Positions 22,501 to 32,912 of a stretch of DNA of 64,000 nt are shown piece after piece. The stretch lies in NCBI GenBank assembly GCA_015179125.1, contig WHVA01000212.1, positions 1 through 64,000 on the forward strand. The letters run 5' to 3'. The notes below the pieces were generated by a model. It did no database searches. It was not told the DNA's origin and saw nothing but the letters and a program-made list of their open reading frames with translations. Numbering within the stretch: the first letter of the stretch is position 1; each line of letters begins with the position of its first letter. The DNA comes from Gautieria morchelliformis. Its lineage: Eukaryota; Basidiomycota; Agaricomycetes; Gomphales; Gomphaceae. A program made the translations under genes and the position numbers.

Positions 22501-23986
22501 AGCCGCTTGTGAAAGTAGGAATAACAAGATGAAATAGAGAGATAAGGAATGAGTGGAAAATTTCGAAAATAACCAGAGAAATGGATGCATAATACAAGAA
22601 CAATGTGAGAAGAAATTGGAAGGCCACACAACAAATTGGATATATTATGCTTGATTTTGGTGCAGGAGCATAAATGCACCCAACAAGCTTCTACCAAACC
22701 GTATCCCAGACCGTATATGGCAGGTTATGTCTGTTGACTTGATTGTAGAACTGCCTACCAGTCATGGCTATGATGCTCTCCTTGTTGTTGTCGATCGCCT
22801 CTCAAAGCGTGCACATGTCATTCCCACCACTTCAGATGTAACTTCAGTGGGAGTTGCCCGACTCTTCCGTGATCATGTTTGGAAACTTCATGGGCTCCCT
22901 GAAGAAATCATCAGTGATCGAGGCACACAGTTCATCTCCCAGTTCATGCGTGAACTGAACAAACTTCTTGGTGTCAAAGTCGCTGCCTCTACTGCTTATC
23001 ACCCCCAAACTGATGGACAGACTGAAAGGGTTAATCAGGAGATTGAGCAATACCTTCGACTATTCATCAACCAGCATCAGGATGATTGGTTCGAATGGAT
23101 ATCCTTGGCCGAGTTTGCCTATAACAACCGAATCCATGCCTCAACCCAGACTACACCCTTCATGTTGGACAGTGGCCAACATCCAAGGCTGGGACTGGAA
23201 CCAGTCCGGGAAACTCGACTCGAGGCCCTGGATGAGTTCACAACGCGGATGGAAGCGGCCATGAGAGAAGCTCGTTCAGCCCTGTCCAAGGCAGCAGAGG
23301 ACATGGCACGCTTCTATGACGTGCACCATAAAGCAGCCCCAGTTTATAAGCTTGGTGACAAGGTCTGGCTCAATGCACAAAACATCACAACCACTCGCCC
23401 AATGAAGAAGCTAGACCACAAGTGGCTAGGTCCCTACACGGTTAATAAGGTGGTCTCACGAAATGCCTATGGTCTAAATCTTCCTGCATCCTTTGGTCGC
23501 ACACATCCAGTGTTCTCTGTCGTCCTGCTTCGGCCATATGAAGATGACCCAATTCTTGAACGTCATGCCCCTCCACCACCACCCCCTGTCATACGGGATG
23601 GAGCCGAAGAATATGAAGTTGAAAGGATTCTAGACAGCAGGATGTTCCGTGGAAGGTTGGAGTATCTCGTGCGCTGGAAGGGCTATGGAGCTGCCGACGA
23701 TCTCTGGCTACCAGCAAAAGATGTCTCTGGGGCAAAGCGACTCATTAAGGAATTTCACCGGCAGAACCCAGAGGCACCTCAGCATATCTCAGCAGCCACA
23801 TACATGTCCCTCCCTTTCCAGAGATTTCAGAACTTCACAGAACCTTCCAGGCAAACTCTCTTCGACTGGACAGCAGGCAGGGCTTCTACTCATAATGTCA
23901 AGGGTCCAGGACCCAAAGATAAGCGATATCGGCCTCTGCCTAACCAATTCATTCCGATAAGCTATATATCCCCTCTCCACCTGTGA
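19593..23986 (+). pseudogene. gypsy C pol: PR-RT-RNase H-IN-chromodomain, interrupted
   Basis: One frame from the protease (DSGATG, about 19794) to the chromodomain. A TGA at 19998-20000 stands where the family has arginine; translation resumes in the same frame with ILGHTWL. RT has FMDD rather than YMDD/YLDD at about 20907. RNase H runs about 21340-21720. The integrase HHCC finger ends at 22187, where a 496-bp insert splits it; removing the insert and one 7-bp duplication restores the frame exactly. The core D-D-E region (VDLIVEL, SDRGTQF, YHPQTDGQTERVNQE) and chromodomain (YEVERILDS...YLVRWKGYG) follow to 23986. Confidence 0.9.
22188..22683. mobile_element. 496-bp non-coding insertion with 7-bp target duplication
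   Basis: Flanked by caagctt at 22181-22187 and 22684-22690. It has no ORF, no clear terminal inverted repeats and no poly(A). The left half contains two related hairpin units: ctagaaatcaattcact with a gatttctagg partner, and cctctctcagtga...tcactgagagagg at about 22374-22408. The right half has gcgcgtcgaagtc, faintly like a pol III B box. It is not a plausible intron because its ends are tg...aa. The class is unknown. Confidence 0.75.
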
Positions 23987-24028
23987 CCGCTCGCTTCCAC
24001 TGCATCGACCCCACCACATCCATCAACC

Positions 24029-24625
24029 ATGTCCTCGCCCGCCATTGAGCTTGTTGCCCTCCCCAGCTTCACCCAAAACCTCTCCGACCTGCCAAACATG
24101 TCATGTGTCGATCCCACCCTCCTGCACTTCTCCGGCTTCTCGTCATCCAGAGCAGCCAGTGAAGCCAAGCTACAAAGGATGCTTGACTGCCGTGATCTCG
24201 ACGTCGCATGGTCTTCAAAGTGGTCCGTCAGCTCTGAGGACCTCACACCAGCGAAGAGTCAGGCGCCCACTCGCCCTGCACTCGCATTCCTCAGACCCCA
24301 ACACAGACGAGAGAACACATACTACATCGGCGACCCTGTCTTCCTCAACAATGGAACCCCCCCGTGTGGAACCCCCTACACTTTCGAAGGCTGGGTGGGG
24401 CGACGTTTCCGTAACATGGCAGGAGAGCGAATACGTCGAGCAAGGTTCCGAGGGCTGCACTTGCCCATGGACCCCAATCCCCCTGAGCTCATCATTGACC
24501 TGTGTTACCAGGAAGGGAAGGGTCAGGAGAGATGGTGGTCCCGCCTGTGGCATACTTGGAAACGATGTCTCGGTGGATGTTGGGGGCTAGGTGGCAGCTG
24601 TGCTTGTCGGGACGACAAGCATTGA
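24029..24625 (+). CDS. gypsy C third ORF, sense strand, unknown function
   Basis: 198 residues between the pol stop (23986) and the polypurine tract; its stop codon overlaps the tract's first bases. Serine-rich N-terminus, then a segment YYIGDPVFLNN...FEGWVGRRFRNM rich in Gly/Arg, a WW-containing C-terminus and five cysteines among the last 24 residues. No signal peptide or transmembrane span, so it is not envelope-like. It occupies the slot that holds antisense genes in elements A, B and G2. An overlapping plus-strand frame of 181 codons (24045-24590) is open too, so coding status is not certain. Confidence 0.5.
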   Translation: MSSPAIELVALPSFTQNLSDLPNMSCVDPTLLHFSGFSSSRAASEAKLQRMLDCRDLDVAWSSKWSVSSEDLTPAKSQAPTRPALAFLRPQHRRENTYYIGDPVFLNNGTPPCGTPYTFEGWVGRRFRNMAGERIRRARFRGLHLPMDPNPPELIIDLCYQEGKGQERWWSRLWHTWKRCLGGCWGLGGSCACRDDKH

Positions 24626-24636
24626 GAGGGGGGTGA
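24624..24636 (+). promoter_or_regulatory. polypurine tract of gypsy C
   Basis: gagaggggggtga directly before the 3' LTR start tgtcagg. Confidence 0.8.
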
Positions 24637-25062
24637 TGTCAGGGTTCACGTGTTTCCTTCCACAAGTTTCTATTTCCTTCCATGAGTTTCCGTCACCTTC
24701 CGTCAGTTTCCATAACCTTCCATCACCTTCTGTCACATGTCACTTTCTGTCACATGTCACCTTCTGTCACATGTCACTTTCCGTCACTTGTCACTTTCCG
24801 TCACTTTCCGTAACCTTCTACAAGTTTCCATCTCCCCTATTATGTAAGCCTTGCCAGCGCTATAAGACTGTAGCCCGTGTGGTGGCGTTTCCTCAGCTTG
24901 ATCTCTGAGGATACCCACTACACAGGCAAGTCCCCATGTATCTATCGTTGGTAGAGTTATAAACTGAGGATACCCACTACACAGTTGGTCATTGTCCTAG
25001 TATCGGCTCTTATCTCCTTGAGTATCTTTGGTTGTGGCTTTGTCATTAGTGTTGCCCTCACA
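24637..25062 (+). repeat. gypsy C 3' LTR (426 bp)
   Basis: Same ends as the 5' LTR. It is 17 bp longer through an extra gtcacttgtcactttcc unit in the tandem array; elsewhere nearly identical, with a few transitions. Confidence 0.95.
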
Positions 25063-25250
25063 AATACACACCATGCTTTAGCACATACAACCATATTTTT
25101 AAAATATCAGAACATTCAAAAAAATTTAGGATGTCCACAATATACAAGTTGCTCAAAATGATGGATTATGAATTTGGTTAGGGTTGATATTTTAAAAGAT
25201 ATCTAATATATCCTAGAAGAATATACATTGTTGTCAATGTGAACATCCTC

Positions 25251-25926
25251 CCCAGTAGACGAAGAGTCCATGCAGGGTGGTGTATATGTGGGTCCCAAGA
25301 CATGGTTTCGTACATGGGTGCCTTCGCCACCTTTACTCTCCGTCATTTCATGTTCGCCCTCTTCTCTCACTCTATTGTATGTTTATTTCATCTATGTTGT
25401 ATCATGACTGCGCACCCCTATCCAACCCTGACTCGTGACGGCCTCTTTCCTATTTGCTGAGACCTTACGAGCATTCGATATAAGTAGTTTACATTTCCAT
25501 GTATATTCCCCAGTTCAATTATCATACGTCCATCTTGTGCAAACTTGACCTCGCTGTGACCATCGTCTTGAGCCTTCTCCTGTAGATTTCTATCTTCGAC
25601 TAGAAGAGGACTTAGGCATCACTGGCGAGTTCTCATACTTCATCTTCATTACCTTAGCCTTCGAACTATTTTCTGTGCTGTCGGCGAAGGGATTGTCGCT
25701 ACTTAGACAACCCTTCCATGACACCTTGCACGTTACATCGTCAAGTGCCACGGGCTATTTCGCTAGGACTGTAAATAGGGCGAGCTCCATTTGGGCAGTC
25801 CTCTTATCTTGTGAACATTTATTGGTTCACCTATTCACCGACCGGCATACTTATTCGCACAAGTTATTCGGGCATTCGCTGTGTTCACTAATACACGATA
25901 TTAACGCCTAAAAACCAATCTTGACA
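25251..25926 (+). repeat. G2 LTR, 5'-truncated
   Basis: Starts within the LTR at cccagtagacgaagagtcc and runs to the terminal cttgaca. 25068-25250, just upstream, is AT-rich with nothing recognised; it resembles the AT-rich block left of gypsy C and probably continues it. Confidence 0.8.
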
Positions 25927-26701
25927 CCCTTTAGGTGTTCATATGGCCAGGATGCATTCGCGGGATATCCTACCTGTAGGTCATGTGGGATCAACCCAGC
26001 AGACGAAGAGTCCGTGCAGGGTGGTGTATATGCAGGTCCCAAGGCGTGTTTTCATACATAGTTGCCCTCGCCCCCTTTCCTCTCTATCATTTCATGTTCG
26101 CACTCCTCTTCCATTCTATTGTATGTTTATTTCATCTATTTGTATCGTGACTGGGCACCCCTATCCAACCCTGACTCATGACGGCCTCTTTCCTATTCGC
26201 TGTTACCATATGAGCATTTGATATAAGTAGTTTACATTCACATGTATATTCCTCAGTTCAACTATCATACGTCTATCTTGTGCAAAGCTTGACCTCACTG
26301 TGATCATCGCCTTGAGCCCTCACCTGTAGATTCCTATCTTCGACCAGAGGAGGACTTGAGCACCACTGGTGAGTTTTCGTACTTCACCTTCGTTACTTTA
26401 GCCTTCGAACTATTTTCTGTGCTGTCGGCGAAGGGCTCCGAAGGAGCACATTCTCCGGCGAAAGGATTGTTGCTACTTAAACAACCTTTCTGTGACACCT
26501 TGCACGTTACGTCGTCAAGTGCCATGGGCTATTTCGCTACAACTGTAGATAGGGCGAGCCCCGTTCGGGTAGCCCTCTTATCTTCTGAACATTTATTGGT
26601 TCACCCTATTTGCCGAACGGCATACTTATTCACACAAGTTATTCGGGCATTCGCTGTGTTCACTAATACACGATATTAACACATAAAAACCAATCTTGAC
26701 A
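25927..26701 (+). repeat. G2 LTR, 5'-truncated, tandem to the previous one
   Basis: Begins in mid-LTR (ccctttaggtgttcatatgg) directly after the cttgaca end of the preceding piece and ends cttgaca. The antisense ORF of about 62 codons is present and open (26334-26525). Confidence 0.8.
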
Positions 26702-26864
26702 ACAAGTTCATTTTATTCATCTAAATCATGTTAAGGTCATCAAATATGAAATAGTATGTTGGTTATTTCAGTACACACTCCTGGTCATGAACAACCAGCA
26801 TGGCCCTGACCTTCCTCCCCAAGTCCAGCAAGCATTTTACGGCTGGTTAGAAGCAATTTACAAC

Positions 26865-27690
26865 CTCAAACCACCTCTTTCGCCAGACAAGGCATTCAGG
26901 CATTTGCTGTGTTCAGCATCCAAAACACAATACTAAGGGCCTGTTCGGCGCCCAGAAACTGACATCAGACACCAGCCAAATTTCAGAAACTGAGGGAGTT
27001 TCCGGAAATCCGGAAATTTCAAAAACTCTGACCGTTCGGTGACACTTTTTTTGAACGATTTCTGAAATCCTATTTCAAAAACTCCTATATAGTTTCAGAA
27101 ACTGCTTTTAGCTGTTTCTGCTTCTCATCATATCAGAAACTGCTCAAGGCTTGCCGGCACGGTCATTATAATCTTGAGTCAATTTATGTCATAAGCCCGC
27201 CGCTCGAAGGCACCCGCACTATTATACATGTTTGTGTCACCCCACATGCAGTCCCGCCATGTCATGTCTGCCGCCTGCCGCCCGCCGCCCGTCGCCACAC
27301 ATCCTCCTACTGATCTGCCACTCTCTTATCAGGGCATTCACACCAATATGGTATCTACTTAACAATGGGAGTGAGCGTAAGAGGAGTAGTATGGCAGTCG
27401 CTGTTGAGGTAAGGGGAGCCAACGAGTTGTACTCACTGCAGGAGGCGATGGGCGGGGATACTAAGTAACTAGTCACATGACAGTACTGATCAGCTGACAC
27501 ATAGAGCTGGCCTTAGCAAGCAGTTTTCAGAAATTGTAGAAATTTGTGCGTTCGGCGGCACATCAATTTCCAAAACAGTTGAAAAACCGTTCCAGTTTCT
27601 GCACCCTGAAAAAACCGAAACTACTTTTGGAAACTGGAACGGTTTCTGGGCACCGAACGGGCCCTAAACACCCAAAAACCATTCTTGACA
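26865..27690 (+). repeat. relic of a G2-type LTR end, split by a MITE
   Basis: Left part to 26936 (ggcatttgctgtgttcagcatccaaaacacaatac) and right part 27665-27690 (aaacacccaaaaaccattcttgaca) together resemble the last 75 bp of the G2 LTR, more diverged than the other copies. The MITE sits at a TAA in this relic. Confidence 0.5.
26937..27664. mobile_element. PIF/Harbinger-like MITE (728 bp)
   Basis: Terminal inverted repeats start gggcctgttcggcgcccagaaac and end gtttctgggcaccgaacgggccc, with a 3-bp duplication TAA (26934-26936, 27665-27667). Sub-terminal sequence has many repeats of ttcagaaactg in both orientations. No transposase is encoded. TAA/TTA target sites and gggcctgttcgg-type ends are typical of PIF/Harbinger elements. 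Confidence 0.85.
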
Positions 27691-28484
27691 AGAGTTTGAT
27701 TTCCAGATGGCTGGTGTCAAAAGTGTGAGCTGGATATTATGTAACAGTTTATAAACACGCTCATTGTCTGATATTCCTTTCACTTCCCTAGGACCCACTT
27801 GCTCCACCCGACCTGTAAGTAACTTGAGCACTAGGTTATCCTGCCTACATCAATAGATGAAGGATTGACAACACAAACATGTGGTGAGTGCCAGTGTTGT
27901 TGTTTCAGTCATGATATATAACATCCTGTCAGCATAAACTGGAGAACTGATGATTATTGGGGCTGTTTGTACCTCTGAATGACACTACACATTCGCAATA
28001 TTCTTAGCATGTAGTTTCTTCAACAAGTCCAAACCCATTGGTTAGTGTTGTCATCACCCAAGTTCTACCTCCCACCAACATCATCCTGGCATCTGTCTCT
28101 GAAAGTAAGTCTTACTGATTAGAATTGAGCACAACCCTCAATCATGCCTCTCTTCCATAGGTCAATTCCCATACACCATGGAAACATACAACAATCCACA
28201 GGGGATCTGGCAAGTCGCTTTTGTGATATGATGATCAACTAGTGTTCTATTATCATCATTTTAGGGAGTTTGTGTTCCCAGAAGTAATTACCAGAGCGGC
28301 ACAAGGAACTGAGTATATAGGTGAGCGAGAGAGGTGATAGGCGCTGAGTTGGGGACTGTCAGTTGATGTCAGGCTGTGCAGGGAGCCATCGGGTGGATGG
28401 GGTGAATATCTGGTCAGGTGGGTGATTGTTCTGTGGCATGTCATAGAGTACCATTGTATGTCGAGGTCTACCGAAAATGCCCAT
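27691..28484. other. no gene recognised
   Basis: Ordinary-composition sequence without a convincing ORF or repeat match; probably host intergenic DNA downstream of the convergent membrane-protein gene. Confidence 0.4.
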
Positions 28485-28527
28485 ACTGCTTGGTATCCAT
28501 TGGGCAGCCCAATGGATACCGAGCAGT
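28485..28527. repeat. near-perfect 21-bp hairpin
   Basis: Arms 28485-28505 and 28507-28527 are inverted complements with one mismatch and a one-base centre (actgcttggtatcc...ggataccgagcagt). It lies about 290 bp beyond the stop of the membrane gene. It could be a fold-back remnant or an RNA hairpin. Confidence 0.85.
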
Positions 28528-28814
28528 ACCAATGGGGCCCGGTCCATTGTAGCTTTTTCTGGCTTTATCTCATTTTCACTGCATCCCGAAATATAACTAA
28601 TACATTCCAAAGTGTTCTATAGTATTCCAAATCACAATCGGTCAGACTCTCATTTTGCGGGATACAGCAGAACGGAGCGGTGCGGATCATTCCAATATTT
28701 ACCTACAAATCCCGAAGTTCCCTGGGCGATTCTCACTGGGCTTCAGCGTCCAGATTGTCAAAGAGGTAGGCATCTACAATGTACAGCGTTGGGATACAAA
28801 ATGATTTATTCTAC

Positions 28815-31301
28815 TCAGGCCGTACGAAACGTCATGCCCAACACGCCGCCGTCTCTCTGCTTCTCAAGAGCAACCCTTAGATCGCCATCTTCCTCCCTTC
28901 CTTCACCATCAACCAGCCGTTGGCTTCCCACGATGCTCGGTATTCGTCTCCGCTCCAGCCTGTCTGTGTCTCCCGCCGCCCTCCCCAAAGCGCTATAGGG
29001 CCCGAAAGCGTTCCGCACGACAAGCTCGTGCACAAGCGTCGAGGTGTCTGAAAGCCTGATATGCGCAAGGCTCACATCCGGCACAAGAACCGGCGCGAGC
29101 TCAGTGGTCGGGTCGAACCGCGAGTTTCCTTTGACAGCTTCCACAACATCTGCGCCTGAAGGTCCGCCTTCCTTGGGGAGGAAGAGGCATGATATTCCGA
29201 GGAGAACTATCATGAAGGCATAGACGAAGTGCAGGATTGAAAAAAGGTAGGCGGTTGCCAGGGGTATGGAGAGAGCGAGTTGCGACCTTGTGATGGTTGC
29301 AGGGGCGTCATCGAGCTGTATCACCCCTGCAGTCCATCCAAGATAGCGATTCGAGAGTGCCTGTGCCCAGGCGGTGCCAAACCGCTGCGTGCTATTTCCG
29401 TAAGTGTTACCGGCTGTCGAGAGATCCAGCTGGATTTGGTCATCAATAAATCGTGATCCGTACTGATAATCGAGCGTGTCGGGGGTGCCTAAAAACATAC
29501 CGCTGCCTGAAACAGCCACGGCTGCAGAGGCGTTTGCGAGGGTAAAGGACGAGTTGTCGAGCGCTATGCTGCCGTTACTGAGATTATACTGGGCGTCATA
29601 GACCGTTGTGTTGCAGACTGAGATGGAGCACAGAATAAATGGCTGGTTTCCTATACCTGCGCCATCTGTTCAAGAGACTGCATTAACACCAATACCAGTA
29701 TATCAAAAAAGAGACCCGTCACCCACATGTCCACCAGTTGATAAACGGGGTTGAGAAGGAACTGTTCGCATCGCTATACTGTATGTTATTATAGTCATTG
29801 AAACAACCCCATTGAGCTGTTGTAAAAGGGTTTGCATTGGCGGCATTCGAAAGAGAGTATGGTGGTTTGGCGCCCGGCACAGTCAAATTACCTTTGCCAG
29901 TCAGAAACGACTGCAGTCGCATCTGCCACGTCGTTACGTTGAAACCCACGTTAAAGACGAATTGATTCCAGCCGCCAACATCGACGACTGTCGTGCTGGC
30001 CGGACCACAGACACGGATTGTTTCAGAAGAGTCGACGAAGCACTCCGGGTGATATACCTGGCATTCCGTAGCAGCGACGTAGGTATGCGCAGACAGCTTG
30101 ACTCCAGTACTACTCTCCATAGATGCAGGTCCAATGTATGCGATGCTCTGTGACCGGGCAGGATCGTCTGTTCCATGTTCGTACACCCGAAAAGATGAAG
30201 ACTGGTTGAGACCCCCTAAGCTAGCTTCTTGCGTGCGGTTGATAACATCGCATCTGTTGATTACCGCGTCGAGGCAATCAGCACGAATAGAGGCATTTGC
30301 GGCAAATGTGGTTGTTGATCCGTTGACAAAGAGGATCGTGGAAACGATCTGGTCGTGTAGTGCGACGTCGACAATTTTGATTGCCCATGAAAAGGTGAGA
30401 ATGATGGTGGCGCCGAGGACGGCCACCATTAGCAGAGGAGTGATTCTTGTCCGAGTGCGGAGAGAAGTGCGAGGTTGGAAGGGGACCTGTGGATCCTGCA
30501 CAGACCTCCAAAGACAATAGGATAGAAAGCGAACGATGGAGATAGGTGAAACAAGCGAGACCAGCTCGAGGGTGAGGTGATACTGGAATGGAGTTGGAAG
30601 GTTGGCGGGACGCGAGTGTGAAGCCTTCAGCCACAAGTGCCCTAGTTGATATGCGAATAGGCACATGACGAGGGGGGAGATGACGCCGCTATACAAAGCG
30701 TGGGTTAGTGAAGCGACGTCACTGACGTTAGCAGGACTTACATGAGGGAGCTTGCGATTGTTGACACCAAGAGCGGAGTAAAGTGTGTAGTTATAACCGA
30801 TCTTTTACCGCCGATGCTGGCACCTTCGTCTATGGGCCTCACATAGGTCCCGTCCGGACGAAATATACCGTCGGGTGCTCCAAATCCGATCGAAATGTAA
30901 AACAGTGCACCCATCACCGCTGGCAAAAGGGAGCACGAGGCAAGAAGCACTACGGACGCTGTAATAGTCTTCCTCTTGGGAAAAGAGAAAGGTGAATTTG
31001 CCTACATTGATCGAATTGATCAGACGCGGTACTCAACAGGAGGCTTCAATGATTGGACTACCTTGAGTTCTGTGGTCAAAGTAGGGAGCTCCTCAAACCC
31101 CCTTTGATCTGACGACTCGTCTGAGAGGTAGGGCGTAGGGACATACTCCTCGGAGCCAACCGTCCGCTAATTGGCGCAGCCATTCAGCTAACAAAACCAC
31201 CAGAATGCAATGAAAGGACTGGAAGAACGCACGGGAAAGTGATAGGGAGCTTCATTGAAACTACTGCCATACTCTCTCAACGGGACTGTTTCGCTGTCCA
31301 T
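28815..31301 (-). CDS. five-exon multi-pass membrane glycoprotein, unknown function
   Basis: Intact host gene of about 732 residues. Exons are 31301-31233, 31166-31062, 31001-30742, 30688-29727 and 29617-28815; introns are 66, 60, 53 and 109 nt, with GT...AG ends and CTAAC-type branch sites; phases agree throughout. Exon 4/5 splicing is the least certain part. The cytosolic N-terminus is acidic (YLSDESSDQRG). Hydrophobic segments lie near residues 68-95, 145-165, 175-200 and 220-245; then a large domain with about a dozen N-x-S/T sites and several cysteines, a last transmembrane span (SIPLATAYLFSILHFVYAFMIVLLGISCLFLP), and a cytosolic tail of about 120 residues. The layout suggests a surface protein. 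I do not recognise the family by name. A truncated duplicate is at 3721-4990. Confidence 0.8.
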
Positions 31302-32285
31302 GTCTGTTCAACGGATGGTTTATCGGTCGTGTTATTTCCTAGACCCTGCCGGGCCTGCCCAGAGACCGTAGTGACTGCAACAATTTGTCGGAGGCGTTAA
31401 GGGCGCGTTCGGTAACCAGACCAGGAAAATCTGATCTGGAGAAGTTACAAAATCTGCAACCCAGTCATTACCTGATCTTTTTTTGCGTGAAATCAGTATC
31501 GAATCGAGCCGAACGCTCTGTGATTTTCTGCGATCTCAAAATCGTAACTTCCGCTATGACTAAGTGTGCCTGGTCTTGGCAAAAGGTGTCAATAACACTC
31601 ACCCTAACCCTAGTCAGTCACTCGGCTTGTTACCCCATTACTGCAGCCAGATTAATAGATAAATATTACTTCTACATGTGTATAATTTAAATACATTGAT
31701 CTACAAGAAATCTCAACCAGCTGTAATAGCTGGCTCCCAGATGTGACATGTTGTGTGCACGGGACAGCGGTCGTGCGGTTGCCAAGACAGCAGCCAAGAG
31801 CACGGAAAGAAGACGGCAAGGCGTAGAGTCGAGAATATCATTTGAGATACAGCTCTGAGCTGTATCTCAAAAGTATAGGGAGATCACGCGTGGTCAAAAT
31901 CTTTTTATTGAGATTTCGTGTGCCGAACGCCCCAAAATCGAAAAAGATTTCGCAAGATTGCGATATCGTGGTTTCTTCACTTTTTGGTGAGAGATCACCA
32001 AAATCCATTTTCGTGGTCTGGTTACTGAACGCGCCCTAATAAAAGATGGTATCTAAGGCAAAAGAGACACAAAGAGTCAGTCAGGATTCTTTTACTCTTA
32101 CTGAATCATTTAGATTAACGGAGATGAGATAGCACCGTGACATGAATAATGATTGTTGGCCACCGTGCCGTTAGGTTTCAAACTGGTCGTAGATCCCCGG
32201 TTGTTTACCGATTTCCTATGTAGGCCCCGCGCACGGTGGAAACAAGCGCCAATAGAAGCCAATACCACATGGTGCCAAACTCTAA
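30035..32285. repeat. segmental duplication, copy 2
   Basis: Matches 3721-5448 apart from the MITE (31401-32036) and small indels. The duplicated block covers the 5' half of the membrane gene and its upstream region and ends near 32285, where gtgccaaactctaatgca matches the copia-flanking site. Confidence 0.85.
31401..32036. mobile_element. PIF/Harbinger-like MITE (636 bp)
   Basis: Inverted ends gggcgcgttcggtaaccaga/tctggttactgaacgcgccc (one mismatch over 23 bp) with duplicated TAA (31398-31400, 32037-32039). The paralogous site near 5085 lacks it. It lies 100 bp upstream of the start codon of the intact membrane gene, so it may alter that gene's promoter. No coding capacity. Confidence 0.9.
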
Positions 32286-32912
32286 TGCACGGAGTCTCCT
32301 TTCCCGAACCTCCCTCCGAGCTTTGACCAGCTTTGCAGTCGTGGGCGACTGTAGTCTGTGCCTGACCTCGCACCCTTTTCAGGTCGTCTGCCCCTTTACC
32401 GGGCGCTTTCCTCTCCCGGTCTCAGGCACGGACCTCCATCCCCTTCATCGTGCCTTCGCTCGCTGGTCGGTGCTGGATGTGCCTACCGACACTTGGTCTT
32501 CACGTCAACATACGTTCGTGAATCCTCATTCCGTACGACCTCCTTAATCTCCTGGTAACCCATGTAGCGAATAGGCGTCTGGCACACGACGTCGCGAGCC
32601 TCACGTCTCACCTCACGCTGGCTGGACAGTGTGGCCTCATTCGCAGCTGGACGGTGTGCCATCATTCGCACCGAAGGCGATACGGCCCCGGACTTTCATG
32701 AGTGATTTAATGTGCCCGCGTCCCGTCCTTTCTGCCCCCACCATCAGCCCTTGACCTTTCACGGCATTGGTACCCACATTATCTGCAACGGCTGCCAGAT
32801 ACGCCTCTGCCCTCTTTTGGCCTTCGAGCTGTCTCTTCACGTGCTGCCTCCATGTCTTTCTCTGTGGCCCATGTCTCTGACCGACTTCCGCCTCTGCACG
32901 GCGCTTCACCGC
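32286..32912. repeat. dispersed repeat and upstream region of the coiled-coil gene
   Basis: 32299-32420 (cgaacctccctccgagctttgacc...tctgtgcctgacc) resembles the arms of the inverted repeat at 35690-35800 and a piece at 45421-45476. The remainder shows no gene on its own. Confidence 0.5.

Larger units (their letters stand above)
17854..25062 (+). mobile_element. complete Ty3/gypsy element C (7.2 kb)
   Basis: LTRs at 17854-18262 and 24637-25062 are flanked by a perfect duplication aatac (17849-17853, 25063-25067). Internal order: gag, protease, RT, RNase H, integrase, chromodomain, a third sense ORF, polypurine tract. This is the best preserved autonomous element here. Pol needs only one stop codon and one 496-bp insertion to be ignored for its frame to be continuous. 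A chromodomain places it among chromoviruses. Confidence 0.95.

Noticed and set aside
22188..22683. Reading the gypsy C insert as an intron
   Set aside because: Its ends do not give GT...AG, it is far longer than the introns seen here, and the 7-bp duplication identifies an insertion.
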